NCBI GenBank assembly: GCA_963829355.1
Contig: CAWHHZ010000006.1
Location: 1 to 64,000, forward strand
Source: CAWHHZ01 sp963829355
Lineage (GTDB): Bacteria; Acidobacteriota; Thermoanaerobaculia; Gp7-AA8; JAHWKK01
Direction: 5' to 3'
DNA: 64,000 nucleotides
Shown here: positions 26,716-35,805 of the stretch, in pieces
Layout: each line of letters begins with the position of its first letter
How positions within the stretch are numbered: the stretch's first letter is position 1
Made by a program: the position numbers and the translations under genes
The notes under the pieces: generated by a model
What the model saw: only the letters and a program-made list of their open reading frames with translations
Told to the model about the DNA's origin: nothing
Database searches by the model: none

Positions 26716-27921
26716 TCAGGGACGAAGGCCGATGTAGCGGCCGGACGGTCGAAGAGGCGCGGCACGCGAGTATTGCTCGATCGCATGAGCGATCCAGCCG
26801 ATCGATCGACCGAGCGCCTGAATCGTCAGCGGCGCATCCTCGGGAAGCTCGAGAGCGTGACCGAGCGCGACCAGCGCGAAATCGATCGTCGGCTTTTCGG
26901 AAAGAACGACTTCGGCAGCACTCACGATCTCGTCGATCCGCTTGAGCTCCCGCGATCCCTTCGCCGCGACCGGCAAACGGCTGAGAATCAATGCCGCTCG
27001 CGGGTCCCCGTGCGGGAACAGTCGATGCCCGAATCCAGGAATCGAGTCACCTCTCTGCAGGTGAGATTGAATCACCGACTGCGCCTCGGCAGGGCGATCA
27101 GTCTCAGCGAAAAGGGCTGCAACACTCGACATCACACCTGCATGCCGCACACCCTGCAACGAGGCCAGCGCTCCCGCCACGACTGCATACGGACTCGATC
27201 CAGCCGAGGCGACGGCCCGGGCCGTGAAAGAATTGATGTCGATCCCCTGGTCCGCCGACAGAATCAGGGCCAGCCGAAGCAGATCGGTTGCGCGCTCATT
27301 GCGCGGCGCCCACGCCTCCTGCAGCGTCTCCGCAATACCAGAGATGGCGAGTGTTTCGGCCCCCGCGGCAACAGCAGTCAGGAGCTGCGTGATCCTCGCT
27401 CCCGTTCGCGCTGCAGCGTCCGGTGTGACGTGGTAAGCCGAAGGATCGGCCTCGGCGACCACGGGAAGAGCGACCTGAAACGCATCAACCCGCGAGAGAT
27501 CTCGCACCGTGTCCGAGACCCGCTCCCACTCTTCCGGAACCGGTGGGCGGCAGGCAAACAGCTCTGCCACATTCTTCGTGTCTCCCGTCCACAGAAGCGA
27601 GGCCACTTCTCCGACACTCGCACTTTGCGCCAGCGCCAGCGCGTCCTGTCCCCGGTACCAGACCCCAGTCTCCGTCACGAGCGTCAGCGAGGTGTCGATC
27701 GAAAACGTGCCGGCGCCGTCGGGAAGCGGTATACCGGGTGCAGTGTCCCTCCGCCTCCCTCGGTTCTTCATCCTCACGACGTCCTCGGTGAGATAGCGGC
27801 GCTCCCGCGACCCGGTCACCGGCTCACTCCGCAACAAACCGCGGCTCACGTACGAATACACACTCGAGAGCGAGATCCCGAGCTCTTCGGCAACTTCCTG
27901 CGCTGACATTGATCGCTGCAC
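26716..27921 (-). CDS. Citrate synthase-like enzyme with N-terminal HTH domain
   Basis: A 401-residue fusion. Residues 5-55 are a MerR/excisionase-type helix-turn-helix (SAQEVAEELGISLSSVYSYV then RYLTEDVVRMKNR). The rest is a citrate synthase fold. Catalytic residues appear kept: His in GVRHAGVMSS, His in GFGHRLFPHGDPRA, and Asp in TIDFALVALGHA. The enzyme may make citrate or 2-methylcitrate; the HTH suggests a regulatory or DNA-binding side role. The GTG at 27921 has GGAGG six bases before it. It appears monocistronic, with a palindrome-rich promoter region. Confidence 0.87.
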   Translation of the reverse strand: MQRSMSAQEVAEELGISLSSVYSYVSRGLLRSEPVTGSRERRYLTEDVVRMKNRGRRRDTAPGIPLPDGAGTFSIDTSLTLVTETGVWYRGQDALALAQSASVGEVASLLWTGDTKNVAELFACRPPVPEEWERVSDTVRDLSRVDAFQVALPVVAEADPSAYHVTPDAAARTGARITQLLTAVAAGAETLAISGIAETLQEAWAPRNERATDLLRLALILSADQGIDINSFTARAVASAGSSPYAVVAGALASLQGVRHAGVMSSVAALFAETDRPAEAQSVIQSHLQRGDSIPGFGHRLFPHGDPRAALILSRLPVAAKGSRELKRIDEIVSAAEVVLSEKPTIDFALVALGHALELPEDAPLTIQALGRSIGWIAHAIEQYSRAAPLRPSGRYIGLRP

Positions 27922-27933
27922 TGGAAACCTCCA

Positions 27934-27955
27934 TCAACGTTGACAATTTAATCAA
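27934..27955. promoter_or_regulatory. Candidate operator before HTH-citrate synthase
   Basis: A perfect palindrome TCAACGTTGA (27934-27943) overlaps a TTGA-N8-TCAA dyad (27940-27955), just upstream of the ribosome site. Because the downstream protein has its own HTH domain, autoregulation is a reasonable guess. Confidence 0.3.
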
Positions 27956-28018
27956 TGTGAGAAGAACAGCGCAAATTCCAGTCGATGTTGACCGAGTGAA
28001 CTTTGTGGAGCCGTGAAC

Positions 28019-28167
28019 TGGGCGGACGGGAAGAGTGGACGGAACCAGAGCAGCGGCCCCGCACGAGTTGCGGAAGAGAGCTCAGTCCGCTCCTTCGTCC
28101 ACTCGTCTGTCCACGCTTACGTCCAGAATGTCCACGAAAGTCCACCAGGTCCACCAGACCCGGACAA
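28019..28167. repeat. GTGGAC-N4 repeat hairpin at the macB permease 3' end
   Basis: On the minus strand, right after the permease stop, GTGGAC recurs about every 10 bases from 28167 to 28086. After a spacer of about 40-55 bases, the inverted GTCCACTCTTCCCGTCC follows (28019-28048). This is a third simple-repeat family with the same stem-spacer-stem layout. Confidence 0.65.
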
Positions 28168-28169
28168 CC

Positions 28170-29393
28170 CTACTCGTAGCGCAGCGCGTCGATCGGGTCG
28201 AGCTTCGATGCTTTTGCGGCGGGATAGATGCCGAAGATCACTCCCAGGGCGCCGCAGAAGCCGAAGGCGACCAGAACGGCCCAGAGCGGAGTGTGGACGG
28301 CGGGGAAGTCGATCAGGCTCTCGAGCCACATCTGGACCAGTCTCGCCAGCAGCATCCCTCCGAGGATTCCGAGGATTCCGCCCGCTCCTGAGAGTGTGAT
28401 TGCTTCGATCAGGAACTGTATGAGGACATCCTGACGCCGCGCACCGATCGCTTTGCGGATGCCGATCTCCCGCGTCCTCTCGGTCACGGACACGAGCATG
28501 ATGTTCATGATTCCGATTCCGCCGACGAGCAGCGCGATCCCGACGACCGCGCCCATGACGAAGGACGTGTTGGTCAGCACTGACGATACCGTCTCGAGGA
28601 TCTCTTCCTGGAGGATGATCCTGAAATCGTTCTCGTCGTCTTCCTTGAGGTTGTGACGCGAGCGCAGGATCTCGCGGATCTGATCCTCGGCGAGGTCGAT
28701 TCTTTCCGCGCTTCGAGCCTGGAAATCCAAACGGATCGATCTCATGCGCTCGGGCCCGTAGACCAGTCCCGCCGTGGTGAACGGAATCAGAACCAGATCG
28801 TCGCTGTCCTGGCCGAGTGTCCTCCCCTTCTTCTCCATGATGCCGACGACCGTGAACGCCGCGTTGGCAATCTGAATCTTCTTTCCGATCGGATCGTCCT
28901 GAATGCCGAGCTTCCGGGCCGCTTCGATTCCTATTGTCGCGACTCGTTTTCTCGCTTCCATGTCGAGAGGAGTGAAGAAGCGTCCCCGCTCAACCCAGTG
29001 GTTGACCACCTCCTGATACGAGGAGCCCACCCCGAGCAGCTGAGTCTGGTGGGTCGTGTCGCGGATCTTTGCTTCGGTCGACGTGAAGAAGATCGGCGTG
29101 AACTCACGGATCTCCGGGGCCTGTTTGACGAGGGCGACGCCGTCCTCGTAGGTCAGGTCCGGGATCCGTGCCCCCATCGAGTTCCGTTCTTCCCCGGAGT
29201 CGGGAACGACCAGAATGTAGGTGGCACCCACCCCCTGCAGATCCGCCTCGATCGTATGCTCGAGTCCCTGCACCACCGACACGACCGCTATCACGGCCGC
29301 GACACCGATGATGATTCCAAGCGTCGTCAACACCGACCGCATGCGATTGGCCCAGATGGCGCTGAGAGCGATTTTGAGATTTTCGGAGAACAT
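28170..29393 (-). CDS. MacB-type ABC transporter permease
   Basis: A 407-residue FtsX-like permease of a tripartite efflux or lipoprotein-type transporter. The N-terminal helix is SVLTTLGIIIGVAAVIAVVSV, followed by a large periplasmic MacB core domain (about 50-270). Three C-terminal helices (FVMGAVVGIALLVGGIGIMNIMLVS, FLIEAITLSGAGGILGILGGML, LWAVLVAFGFCGALGVIFGIYPA) carry the coupling sequence REIGIRKAIGARRQDVL. It belongs with the ATPase at 30099-30816 and the macA- and tolC-like genes upstream. The base just before its ATG is already repeat DNA, so no ribosome site is visible. Confidence 0.93.
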   Translation of the reverse strand: MFSENLKIALSAIWANRMRSVLTTLGIIIGVAAVIAVVSVVQGLEHTIEADLQGVGATYILVVPDSGEERNSMGARIPDLTYEDGVALVKQAPEIREFTPIFFTSTEAKIRDTTHQTQLLGVGSSYQEVVNHWVERGRFFTPLDMEARKRVATIGIEAARKLGIQDDPIGKKIQIANAAFTVVGIMEKKGRTLGQDSDDLVLIPFTTAGLVYGPERMRSIRLDFQARSAERIDLAEDQIREILRSRHNLKEDDENDFRIILQEEILETVSSVLTNTSFVMGAVVGIALLVGGIGIMNIMLVSVTERTREIGIRKAIGARRQDVLIQFLIEAITLSGAGGILGILGGMLLARLVQMWLESLIDFPAVHTPLWAVLVAFGFCGALGVIFGIYPAAKASKLDPIDALRYE

Positions 29394-29553
29394 TATTGGG
29401 TCATTGAGTCATTGAGTCATTGATCTTTCTTGTCATTGGTCGTTGAGTCGTTGGGTCATTGCTTGAGTCATTGCGTCGTTGAGTCATTTGGGTCATTGGG
29501 GAGTTGGGTCATTGAGGCGTTGTGTCGTCGCATCACCTGAGTCATTGGTCATT
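29394..29553. repeat. TTGAGTCR octamer array, left arm
   Basis: Around fifteen imperfect units of TTGAGTCR/TTGGGTCR run from the permease start codon through the stop codon of the four-helix-bundle gene. Confidence 0.8.
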
Positions 29554-29985
29554 GCTGTCGTCTGGCTCCTTTAAAAGCAACAGCTGTAGATCATGTTCCA
29601 GCTCTGGATCTGAGGCCTCATCCTTCACTGCCGGTGAGCTGAGAGATTTTTTCATGCGATGAAGGAGTCTTCCCGCGCTGGCTAACTTGTCTTCAGCAAC
29701 GACACACTTTTCGGAGGAGGTGAATCCCAATCTCACGGATACTCTGATCAGGCTCACCGCCTCATGCTGAGACCGAATGGCATAACGAATGAACCTGATC
29801 AGCTCGCTGTCCGAATCGTCCCCCGTGCCCTCGGCAATGTTCGTTGGAATCGACACGACTGCTCGGCGGAGCTGGCTGGTCATCCCGAACTTCTCTTCCG
29901 GAGGAAAGCTGTCGCTCAACCCATAAACAGCTTCACACGCATCGACGCTCTTCTGCCAGACGAATAGCTTTTCAAATCTGTACAT
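29542..29985 (-). CDS. Four-helix bundle protein (S23/IVP family)
   Basis: A 147-residue protein of the 23S rRNA-intervening-sequence family. The signature is FEKLFVWQKSVDACEAVYGL, then MTSQLRRAVVSIPTNIAEGTG (the invariant SIPxNIAEG) and FIRYAIRSQHEAVSLIRVSVRLG. Homologues are encoded in intervening sequences of some bacterial 23S rRNAs, at many genomic sites, and as Avd partners of diversity-generating retroelements. No reverse transcriptase is nearby. The ATG at 29985 follows GGTGGGGGG. It sits between octamer arrays that are inverted relative to each other and interrupts the efflux operon. Confidence 0.88.
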   Translation of the reverse strand: MYRFEKLFVWQKSVDACEAVYGLSDSFPPEEKFGMTSQLRRAVVSIPTNIAEGTGDDSDSELIRFIRYAIRSQHEAVSLIRVSVRLGFTSSEKCVVAEDKLASAGRLLHRMKKSLSSPAVKDEASDPELEHDLQLLLLKEPDDSNDQ

Positions 29986-30012
29986 GCCCCCCACCGTTGA
30001 TCCTCTCGCAAC

Positions 30013-30101
30013 CTCGACTCAATGACTCAACGACTCAATGACTCAACGACTCAACGACTCAATGACTCAATGACCCAATGACCCAATGACTCAACCACTC
30101 A
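30013..30101. repeat. YGACTCAA octamer array, right arm
   Basis: About eleven units of YGACTCAA, the reverse complement of the left arm. The left-hand end of the minus-strand ATPase message enters it at the stop codon, reading GATTGAGTGGTTGAGTCATTG. Confidence 0.8.
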
Positions 30102-30816
30102 ATCAACCACCTTTCCATCCCGAATATGAATCACCCGCTGCGCTTCCTGGGCGACGTCTTCCTCGTGGGTGACCATGATGATGGAGTTGCCCTGGGCGCT
30201 GAGGTCCCGGAACAGGTCGAGGATCTCGCGACCGGTCTTCGAGTCGAGGTTTCCGGTCGGCTCGTCGGCGAGAAGGAGTGACGGCTTGTTGACGAGAGCG
30301 CGTGCGACGGCCACGCGCTGGCGCTGACCGCCGGAGAGCTCGTTCGGCTGATGGTTCATCCGGTCCGACGAGTCCGACCAGACGCAGAGCTTCCTCTGCC
30401 CGCTCACGTCTCTCCGCCTTCGTGATTCGGGCGTACACGAGGGGGAGCTCCACATTCGCGAGCGCACTCGTGCGAGCGAGAAGATTGAAGGTCTGGAAGA
30501 CGAACCCGATCTTTCCGTTCCGGATCGCCGCGAGCTCATCATCATTGAGCGTCTCGACTGCAACGCCGTCGAGCAGGTAGCTTCCGTCCGACGGTGTATC
30601 GAGACAGCCGATCACATTCATCAGCGTCGACTTCCCCGAGCCCGAGGGGCCCATGATGGCCACGTACTCGCCGTAGTCGATCGTCAGATCGAGCCCGTTC
30701 AACGCGTAGATTTTCTGCGGACCGAGATCGTATATTTTCGAGATCTCGCGCATCGCGATCAGGTGCTCTGCTTCACCGGCCGGCCGGGGCTTCCTCGCTT
30801 CAGTCGTTACTGTCAT
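30099..30816 (-). pseudogene. MacB/LolD-type ABC transporter ATPase, one frameshift
   Basis: About 239 residues when joined. The N-terminal part (from MTVTTEARKP) has Walker A GPSGSGKST, the Q-loop in GFVFQTFNLLARTSA and ends near EEALRLVGL. The second frame continues DRMNHQPNELSGGQRQRVAVARALV (signature motif), LLLADEPTGNLDS (Walker B/D-loop) and VTHEED (switch His). The break is near 30365-30375 (GGACTCGTCGGACC), where one extra base restores LVGL-DRMNH. The start overlaps the macA-like stop as ATGA. All catalytic motifs are intact, so a sequence indel is more likely than decay. Confidence 0.85.
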
Positions 30817-32048
30817 TGGCTGTCCTCATTTTCTCCATCCGCATTTTCGTCATCGCCAGAATCAGCATTCTCTTCTCCGACAGTCACCGGATCTCCCTCT
30901 TGTAGACGCTTGAGCGTCCGGAAGGGTCCGGTCACCACCGTGTCCCCGGCATTCAATCCACTCGTCGATCGCCACATGGGTCGCGTCGGAGATACCTGTC
31001 TCGACCTGTTTGAGCGTCACCTTTCCCTCTTCCACGACCGGCACGACTTTCACCTTCTCGTCGGAATCGTCACTTCTCGAGATCCCGCTCGATCACACTC
31101 TGAACGGGAATCGCCAGCACGTCGGAAACCGAGCTGGTGACGATCTCGACCTGCGCCGTCATCCCCGGTCGCAACCGATCGTCAGGTTCCTCGAGAAGAA
31201 TCTTCACCAGAAAGAATCGCAATCCCGAGCCCGCCCCGGCCCGCCCCGTGGCAGAACTGCCGATCTCGACGACGCGTCCGCTGTAGATATGATCGGACAC
31301 CGCATCGACCTCGATTCTCGCCGGCTGCCCCTCCTCGATCCCGACGACCTCCGTCTCGCTCACCTCGGCCTGAACGAGCACCTCGGACAGATCGGCGAGA
31401 ACGGCGATCACGGAGCCCGGGATTGTTCATCGTCCCCGTGATGACGACTTCTCCCTCGCGGGCGTTGAGCTGAACGACTTTGCCGGAGATCGGTGCATCG
31501 ATGGTCGTTCGTCCGAGATCGTCGCTCGCCTGCGTCAGAGCAGCCTGAGCCTGCCGCACAGACTCCCGCGCAGCGGAGAGGTTCGCCCGTGAATTTTCCA
31601 GATCGAGCCTCGACTGCTCATACAGATCCTCCGCCTGGATTCCCTCGTCGCGGAGACTGCGGGTGCGGTTGAAGTTCAGCTCCGCCTGATCGAGATTGAT
31701 CTGTGCGCGACGAAGCTCGATCTGCCTGCTGGCGACCTCCGAACGCATGCGGTCGCGCTGCGCTTCGAGCGCCACTCTCTCGAGCTCCACGAGCTTCTGT
31801 CCCCGCTCGACCCAGTCCCCTTCCTCGAAGTAGATCTTTTCGATCTTCCCGATCACGTGCGCGCTGATATTGACCTTGACTTTCGGATCGATCTCCCCCG
31901 GTGCTGATACGACGGACTCGATGTCGCGGGGCTGCGCCTCGGTCACGTAGACCTTCTGACCCTTTTCCTGGTCAGACATCACGCTCGCGACGACGACGAT
32001 GATGATCAGAAGGACCACCACCGCCGCGATGATCAACTTCCTGTTCAA
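30813..32048 (-). pseudogene. MacA/HlyD-type periplasmic adaptor, three frameshifts
   Basis: A membrane-fusion protein linking the permease to the outer-membrane channel. An N-terminal anchor (IIAAVVVLLIIIVVVASVM), a barrel-sandwich half (VVSAPGEIDPKVKVNISAHVIG) and a long coiled-coil hairpin lie in the first frame up to VVITGTMNNPG. The beta-barrel domain (SVIAVLADLSEVLVQAEVSE) is in a second frame, VKVVPVVEEGKVTLKQVETG in a third, and the last part (GLNAGDTVVTGPFRTLK) in a fourth. Breaks are near 31420 (extra G in GGG), 31070 and 30965. The TTG start overlaps the upstream stop (TTGA). Confidence 0.83.
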
Positions 32049-32835
32049 CTGAATCCCCCCATGAGCATCGCCATCCCGACCTTGAAGAGAACGACGACGA
32101 GGTAGAGCCCCACGACGTAAGCTCCAACTCTGGCAGCAGTGAATCTGGTGACGACCGCGAAGCCGATCGACAAGAGCACGATCGTCCAGATCGTGAACAG
32201 ATCGACCGAGCTCAGGAGCGCAAACAGAACGGGCGAATCCGAGGAGCTCGTCAGAGCGCCGAGGTTCGATTTGAGAATGGCGCTCGCCATGCGTGCGTCA
32301 ATCGTGGTCCGCGTCGTCGCGATCGCCGTGGAGATGATTGCCTTGATCAATTGAGGCGTGAACGCGTAGATCGTGACTGAGAACGACTGCCGGAAGGTGT
32401 TCTCTGCACCGAACGCATGCAGGCCGCCCCACATGAGCGACCGCCACCACGAGGAACATGAGAGGGACGGATGCGACGGGGGTGTAGAGCGCCCATTTCC
32501 TCCCCGCTTCAGCACTCTCCATCATTCGATCGAGTTGCTCGTCGCGCTGCTTTTCGCTCATTTGCGAGCGCTTCTCGAGCATCGCTTTGTACATGGGCTC
32601 ATAGTCGAGGCGTGGGACGAGAATCATCGTTGCCCCGATGGAGATCGCAATCCAGATCAGGAGCGGCACGAGCCAGTCGGGCCGTCGTGCGATGCTCTCG
32701 AACGTCTCACCTGGTGAGATCAGCACCCCGAAAAGGCGCGAGAACGGATTTGCCGGCCCTTCGGGCTGACCGGAAGACCCTGGCGTCGGTCGAAGCGACC
32801 GGCATCGTACCTTCTGGATGGACTGGATGTTCCAT
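32045..32835 (-). pseudogene. Yip1-domain membrane protein, frameshifted
   Basis: A protein of about 260 residues with the Yip1 pattern NPFSRLFGVLISPGETFESIARRPDWLVPLLIW and then four to five hydrophobic helices, including DLFTIWTIVLLSIGFAVVTR and VVGLYLVVVLFKVGMAML. The start ATG at 32835 (after GGAGGAGAG) is out of frame with NPFSRLFG, and a second break near 32430 separates VPLMFLVVAVA from WGGLHAFGAEN. It lies between tolC- and macA-like genes and overlaps the latter, so it probably assists this transporter. The function of bacterial Yip1 proteins is unknown. Confidence 0.75.
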
Positions 32836-32937
32836 GACTCTCCTCCTGAATCAGGGCGAACTTCAAAGCAGCGTCTGGCTCCACCCTCCGTGGAGCTTTT
32901 GGACGACAATCGTAACCGGTACGGCCTCCGTACGCGC

Positions 32938-32963
32938 CGAGAGGGGCCGGCCGGCCCCTCTCG
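32938..32963. terminator. GC-rich palindrome after tolC
   Basis: A perfect 24-base palindrome, GAGAGGGGCCGGCC and its complement, lies about 50 bases downstream of the tolC stop in the gap before the Yip1 gene. No T-tract follows, so it may stabilise or attenuate the message. Confidence 0.4.
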
Positions 32964-33010
32964 CAAAACGTCATAACCGATTTCCGGGCCCAGGGCTCGA
33001 GAACGGCTCC

Positions 33011-34630
33011 TCAGTCGGCCCAGTACCCGTAGTTCAACCAGCGCACATCCTTCCAGCTCGCAAACATCGCCGGATCCAGATCCGGGCACATCGACCTCGA
33101 TGTTCTTGTAGTCGAGAAGATCGCCGATCGCATCGTGATACGAGGACACGGCCTGGTTGTACGCCACTACCGCTGCGATCTCGCGACTACGTGAGTCGGA
33201 CAGGTCCTGCTGGACCTGCAGAACCTCGAAGTTGGTCGTCATACCGTTGTCGAATCGTTTCCTCTCGGCACCGAGGTTCCGCTCGGCAGCTTCACGGGCC
33301 GCCCGCGCAGCGACGATCTGTTTGGCGAATCGCTCGACGTTCCGTGCGGCCTGACGAACCTCGACTGCAATATTCTGACGGAGCTGCTCTTCCGACTGGA
33401 GCTGACGCTCGACCTGATACTCGGCACGCTTCGCATCGGCGCGCGCTCCGATGTTCCGGATCGGAACGCCGAAGTTGAAGCCTACCGTCCAGGACGGAAA
33501 GTCGATCCCCGCGACCTGGTCGAACGCATCACCATAGCCGCCCGGGATCGTCCGGATGATGTCTCCATTGTCGTCGCGGATGATTTGAGTACCACCGATC
33601 CCGCCCGCGCCGTAGTCGACATCGAAGTCGAGCCTCGGGAGCACCTGGTTACGGAAGTAGCGATAGTCGATCTTGCTGTTCTGCGTATCGAGCCCCGCCT
33701 GAAGGATCTCCGGCCGCAACAGATACGCCTGCGCAACCGCCGCCTGCGAATCGATCTCTACCAGCTCTGCATCGAGATCCGTGGTCGGAACGATCGGACG
33801 GTCCCACTGATCGGCCGGAAGGTTCATGAGCGCCCGCAGGCGGTCCTCCGCATCCCTGACCTGCGCCTCCGCTACGATCACTTCCTCTTCGCGCGTCGCG
33901 ATCGCGACTTCGGGCTGGAGGATGTCGAGCGGAGCCGAGGCGCCGACGTCGATTCTGATCTGCGTGATACGAGCCTGGTCACGAGCGAGCTCGCGCGACT
34001 GGCGCTTCACGTCCAGATTCTCGCGAGCGAAAATCAGATCGTAGTACGCCATGTCGACCCGCAGGATCGTGTCCATCAGAACCCGGCGGAACTGCTCTCT
34101 GCTGATCCCCATGTTGTTCCTGGCGATCGTGATCGAGCGCATATTCACGTCGACGCCGAAATTCCTGAGAAGTGGCTGCGTGAAATTGAATCCGAGCGAA
34201 GAGCCGTAGATCGGGATTGAACCTCGAAGTGGGGTTGTTCGTGTCGCTCTTCGAATTGTTGAATCCCACACTATAGGTGCCACCCGTCGGCAGCAGCTGC
34301 TGGACACCGATGTTCGCCACGTCCTCGTCGACAGCCGACGCTTCAATGGTCGTCCTCGCAGGATTCTCCCGGGTGGAAGTACTGATCCTGCCGTCCGTGT
34401 ACCAGTCGAAGATCGACTCGGAGCCACGCGCACGCTGCCGCGACTCGAGGTACTGGTACTCCTGAATCGAGACGCCGAGGTTTGCGGCTGCGGATGCACT
34501 CACCGCCTCCTGCAGTGTCAGTCGAATCGCACGGGCGTCCTCGGCCGGCGCCCGCTCCTGCGGAACCTGCGCCGAGGCTCCGAGCGCCAGCAGACAGAAA
34601 AACGTCGTGAGTATTCGTGGTCTTAGTCAT
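33011..34630 (-). pseudogene. TolC-type outer-membrane efflux protein, three frameshifts
   Basis: About 540 residues when joined. The ATG at 34630 (after GAGGAGG) starts a signal peptide that continues out of frame as TFFCLLALGASAQVPQE. The next frame carries LTLQEAVSASAAANLGVSIQEYQ to SRFNP. The main frame then runs from YGSSLGFNFTQPLLRNFGVDVN through helical OEP repeats (RAEYQVERQLQSEEQLRQNI, FDNGMTTNFEVLQVQQDLSDSR) to DLLDYKNIEVDVP. The natural end is WLNYGYWAD in another frame. Breaks are near 34610, 34215 and 33085. It is the first gene of the efflux operon and supplies the exit channel. Confidence 0.85.
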
Positions 34631-34976
34631 GAAATTGATCCTCCTCGTCACGCCCTCAATACGAAGCGAACGGCAGATGGTTTCGTCGGCAACCGATTTC
34701 CGGACACATTCCTGTGGGTAATTTCACGAATTTTCTCTCCGAGAGCTCCACCTGCGAAGGGATTCGGTCCGGCCAGCGCAACATATGGGATTCCTGGGGT
34801 GGAAGCAAGAGAATCGCAGGCGCCCGTGTGGGTTGGACGTCCGACCCACACGGGAACCCGCCCACACCGATTGCCCGCTCACATGATCTGCGTCATACCG
34901 CCCCATCCTCTCGTCAGCGACACTGTCTCAGGAACGGCGGGCTGTCGCCCGCATCAGAGAGAGAGGAGAACACCCA
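34631..34976. other. Divergent promoter region between tolC and ric
   Basis: This 346-base region separates tolC (minus) and ric (plus). It holds a perfect 11-bp hairpin, CCCGTGTGGGT / ACCCACACGGG (34823-34854), resembling a lone terminus of the RAYT-flanking elements, and a dyad-symmetric FNR/DNR-like site. There is no open frame worth calling. Confidence 0.45.
34883..34896 (+). promoter_or_regulatory. FNR/DNR-like site upstream of ric
   Basis: ATGAT-CTGC-GTCAT has the half-site spacing of CRP/FNR-family operators (TTGAT-N4-ATCAA or -GTCAA). It lies about 80 bases before the ric start. Nitric-oxide-responsive members of this family control ric/ytfE in several bacteria. Confidence 0.35.
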
Positions 34977-35717
34977 ATGACCATCACCACTTCAGAGTTC
35001 GATGTCACCACCCCGGTTGGCGACATCGCCGCAAAGATGCCTTCATCCACGCGAATTTTCCAGAAGTTCAAGATTGACTACTGCTGCGGCGGCAAGATGC
35101 CGCTCGAGGATGCCTGCTCGCGCGCCGGCGTCGGTATCGACGTCCTGCTCGGTGAGCTCGAGGAGCTCCAGAAGGGCCCGGAGGAGCGGAACTGGTCGGA
35201 AGCGCCGCTGAACGAGCTATCCGACTACATCGTCCGCAAACACCACGTCTACACCCGCGAAGAGACCGAGGCTCTCGTCGTCCTCGCGAACAAGGTCGAA
35301 CGGGTTCACGGACCAAATCACGAAGAGGTGATCGAGGTCGCGGCCATCGTTCGTGAGCTCCAGACCGAGCTCTACGAGCACATGATGAAAGAGGAGCAGA
35401 TCCTCTTCCCATTCGTCAGCCAGCTCGAGCACCAGATCAGCGTCGGCTCGGCCGTCTCGCAGCCCGGCTTCGGAACCGTTCAGAACCCGATCCGCATGAT
35501 GATCTCCGAGCACGATCAGGCCGCGGAGATGCTCCGACGCCTCCGGGAGATCACCAGCGACTATACGCTCCCGGAAGGGGCCTGCATGAGCTTCCAGGCA
35601 CTCTACTTCAGACTTCAGGAGCTCGAAGCCGACCTCCACCAGCACATCCACCTCGAGAACAACGTCTACTTCCCCAGAGCGGTCGAGCTCGAGCAGTCAC
35701 AGATGCGCAGCGCGTAG
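34977..35717 (+). CDS. ric: Iron-sulfur cluster repair di-iron protein Ric/ScdA
   Basis: A 246-residue hemerythrin-like protein that repairs Fe-S clusters damaged by nitric oxide or peroxide. The N-terminal ScdA_N domain has PVGDIAAKMPSSTRIFQKFKIDYCCGG with the conserved CCGG. The di-iron ligands follow in HHVYTREE, HGPNHEEV, LYEHMMKEEQILFP, MISEHDQAAEML and LHQHIHLENNVYFPRA. The length and motif order are complete. GAGAGGAG precedes the ATG. The stop codon is the first part of a heptamer array. Confidence 0.95.
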   Translation: MTITTSEFDVTTPVGDIAAKMPSSTRIFQKFKIDYCCGGKMPLEDACSRAGVGIDVLLGELEELQKGPEERNWSEAPLNELSDYIVRKHHVYTREETEALVVLANKVERVHGPNHEEVIEVAAIVRELQTELYEHMMKEEQILFPFVSQLEHQISVGSAVSQPGFGTVQNPIRMMISEHDQAAEMLRRLREITSDYTLPEGACMSFQALYFRLQELEADLHQHIHLENNVYFPRAVELEQSQMRSA

Positions 35718-35771
35718 TCAGTCGTCGGTCGTCAGTCGTCGGTCGTCAGAAAAAGACGGCTGATGACCGAC
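35717..35771. repeat. CAGTCGT heptamer array fused to the ric stop
   Basis: The array begins with the ric TAG itself (TAGTCAGTCGTCGGTCG). GTCGGTCGTCAG then pairs across AAAAAGACGG with CTGATGACCGAC, giving a 12-bp hairpin with one G-U pair. Confidence 0.75.
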
Positions 35772-35805
35772 AACAGGGCGTGAAAGCGTTTAAGGAGGAA
35801 TCAAG

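Larger units (their letters stand above)
29394..30101. mobile_element. Proposed four-helix-bundle cassette with inverted simple-repeat arms
   Basis: One arm of TTGAGTCR octamers (29394-29553) and an inverted arm (30013-30101) enclose the four-helix-bundle gene. The whole block separates the ATPase and permease genes of the efflux operon, which are normally adjacent. The arms overlap the ATPase stop and touch the permease ATG. Mobility is inferred from the position only. Confidence 0.45.

Noticed and set aside
29542..29985. Avd accessory protein of a diversity-generating retroelement
   Set aside because: The four-helix-bundle family fits, but there is no reverse transcriptase and no template/variable repeat pair in the window.
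30813..34630. True decay of the efflux operon into pseudogenes
   Set aside because: Each break needs only one base, no internal deletions are seen and catalytic motifs are perfect in the ATPase; recent error fits better, though reads were not available.
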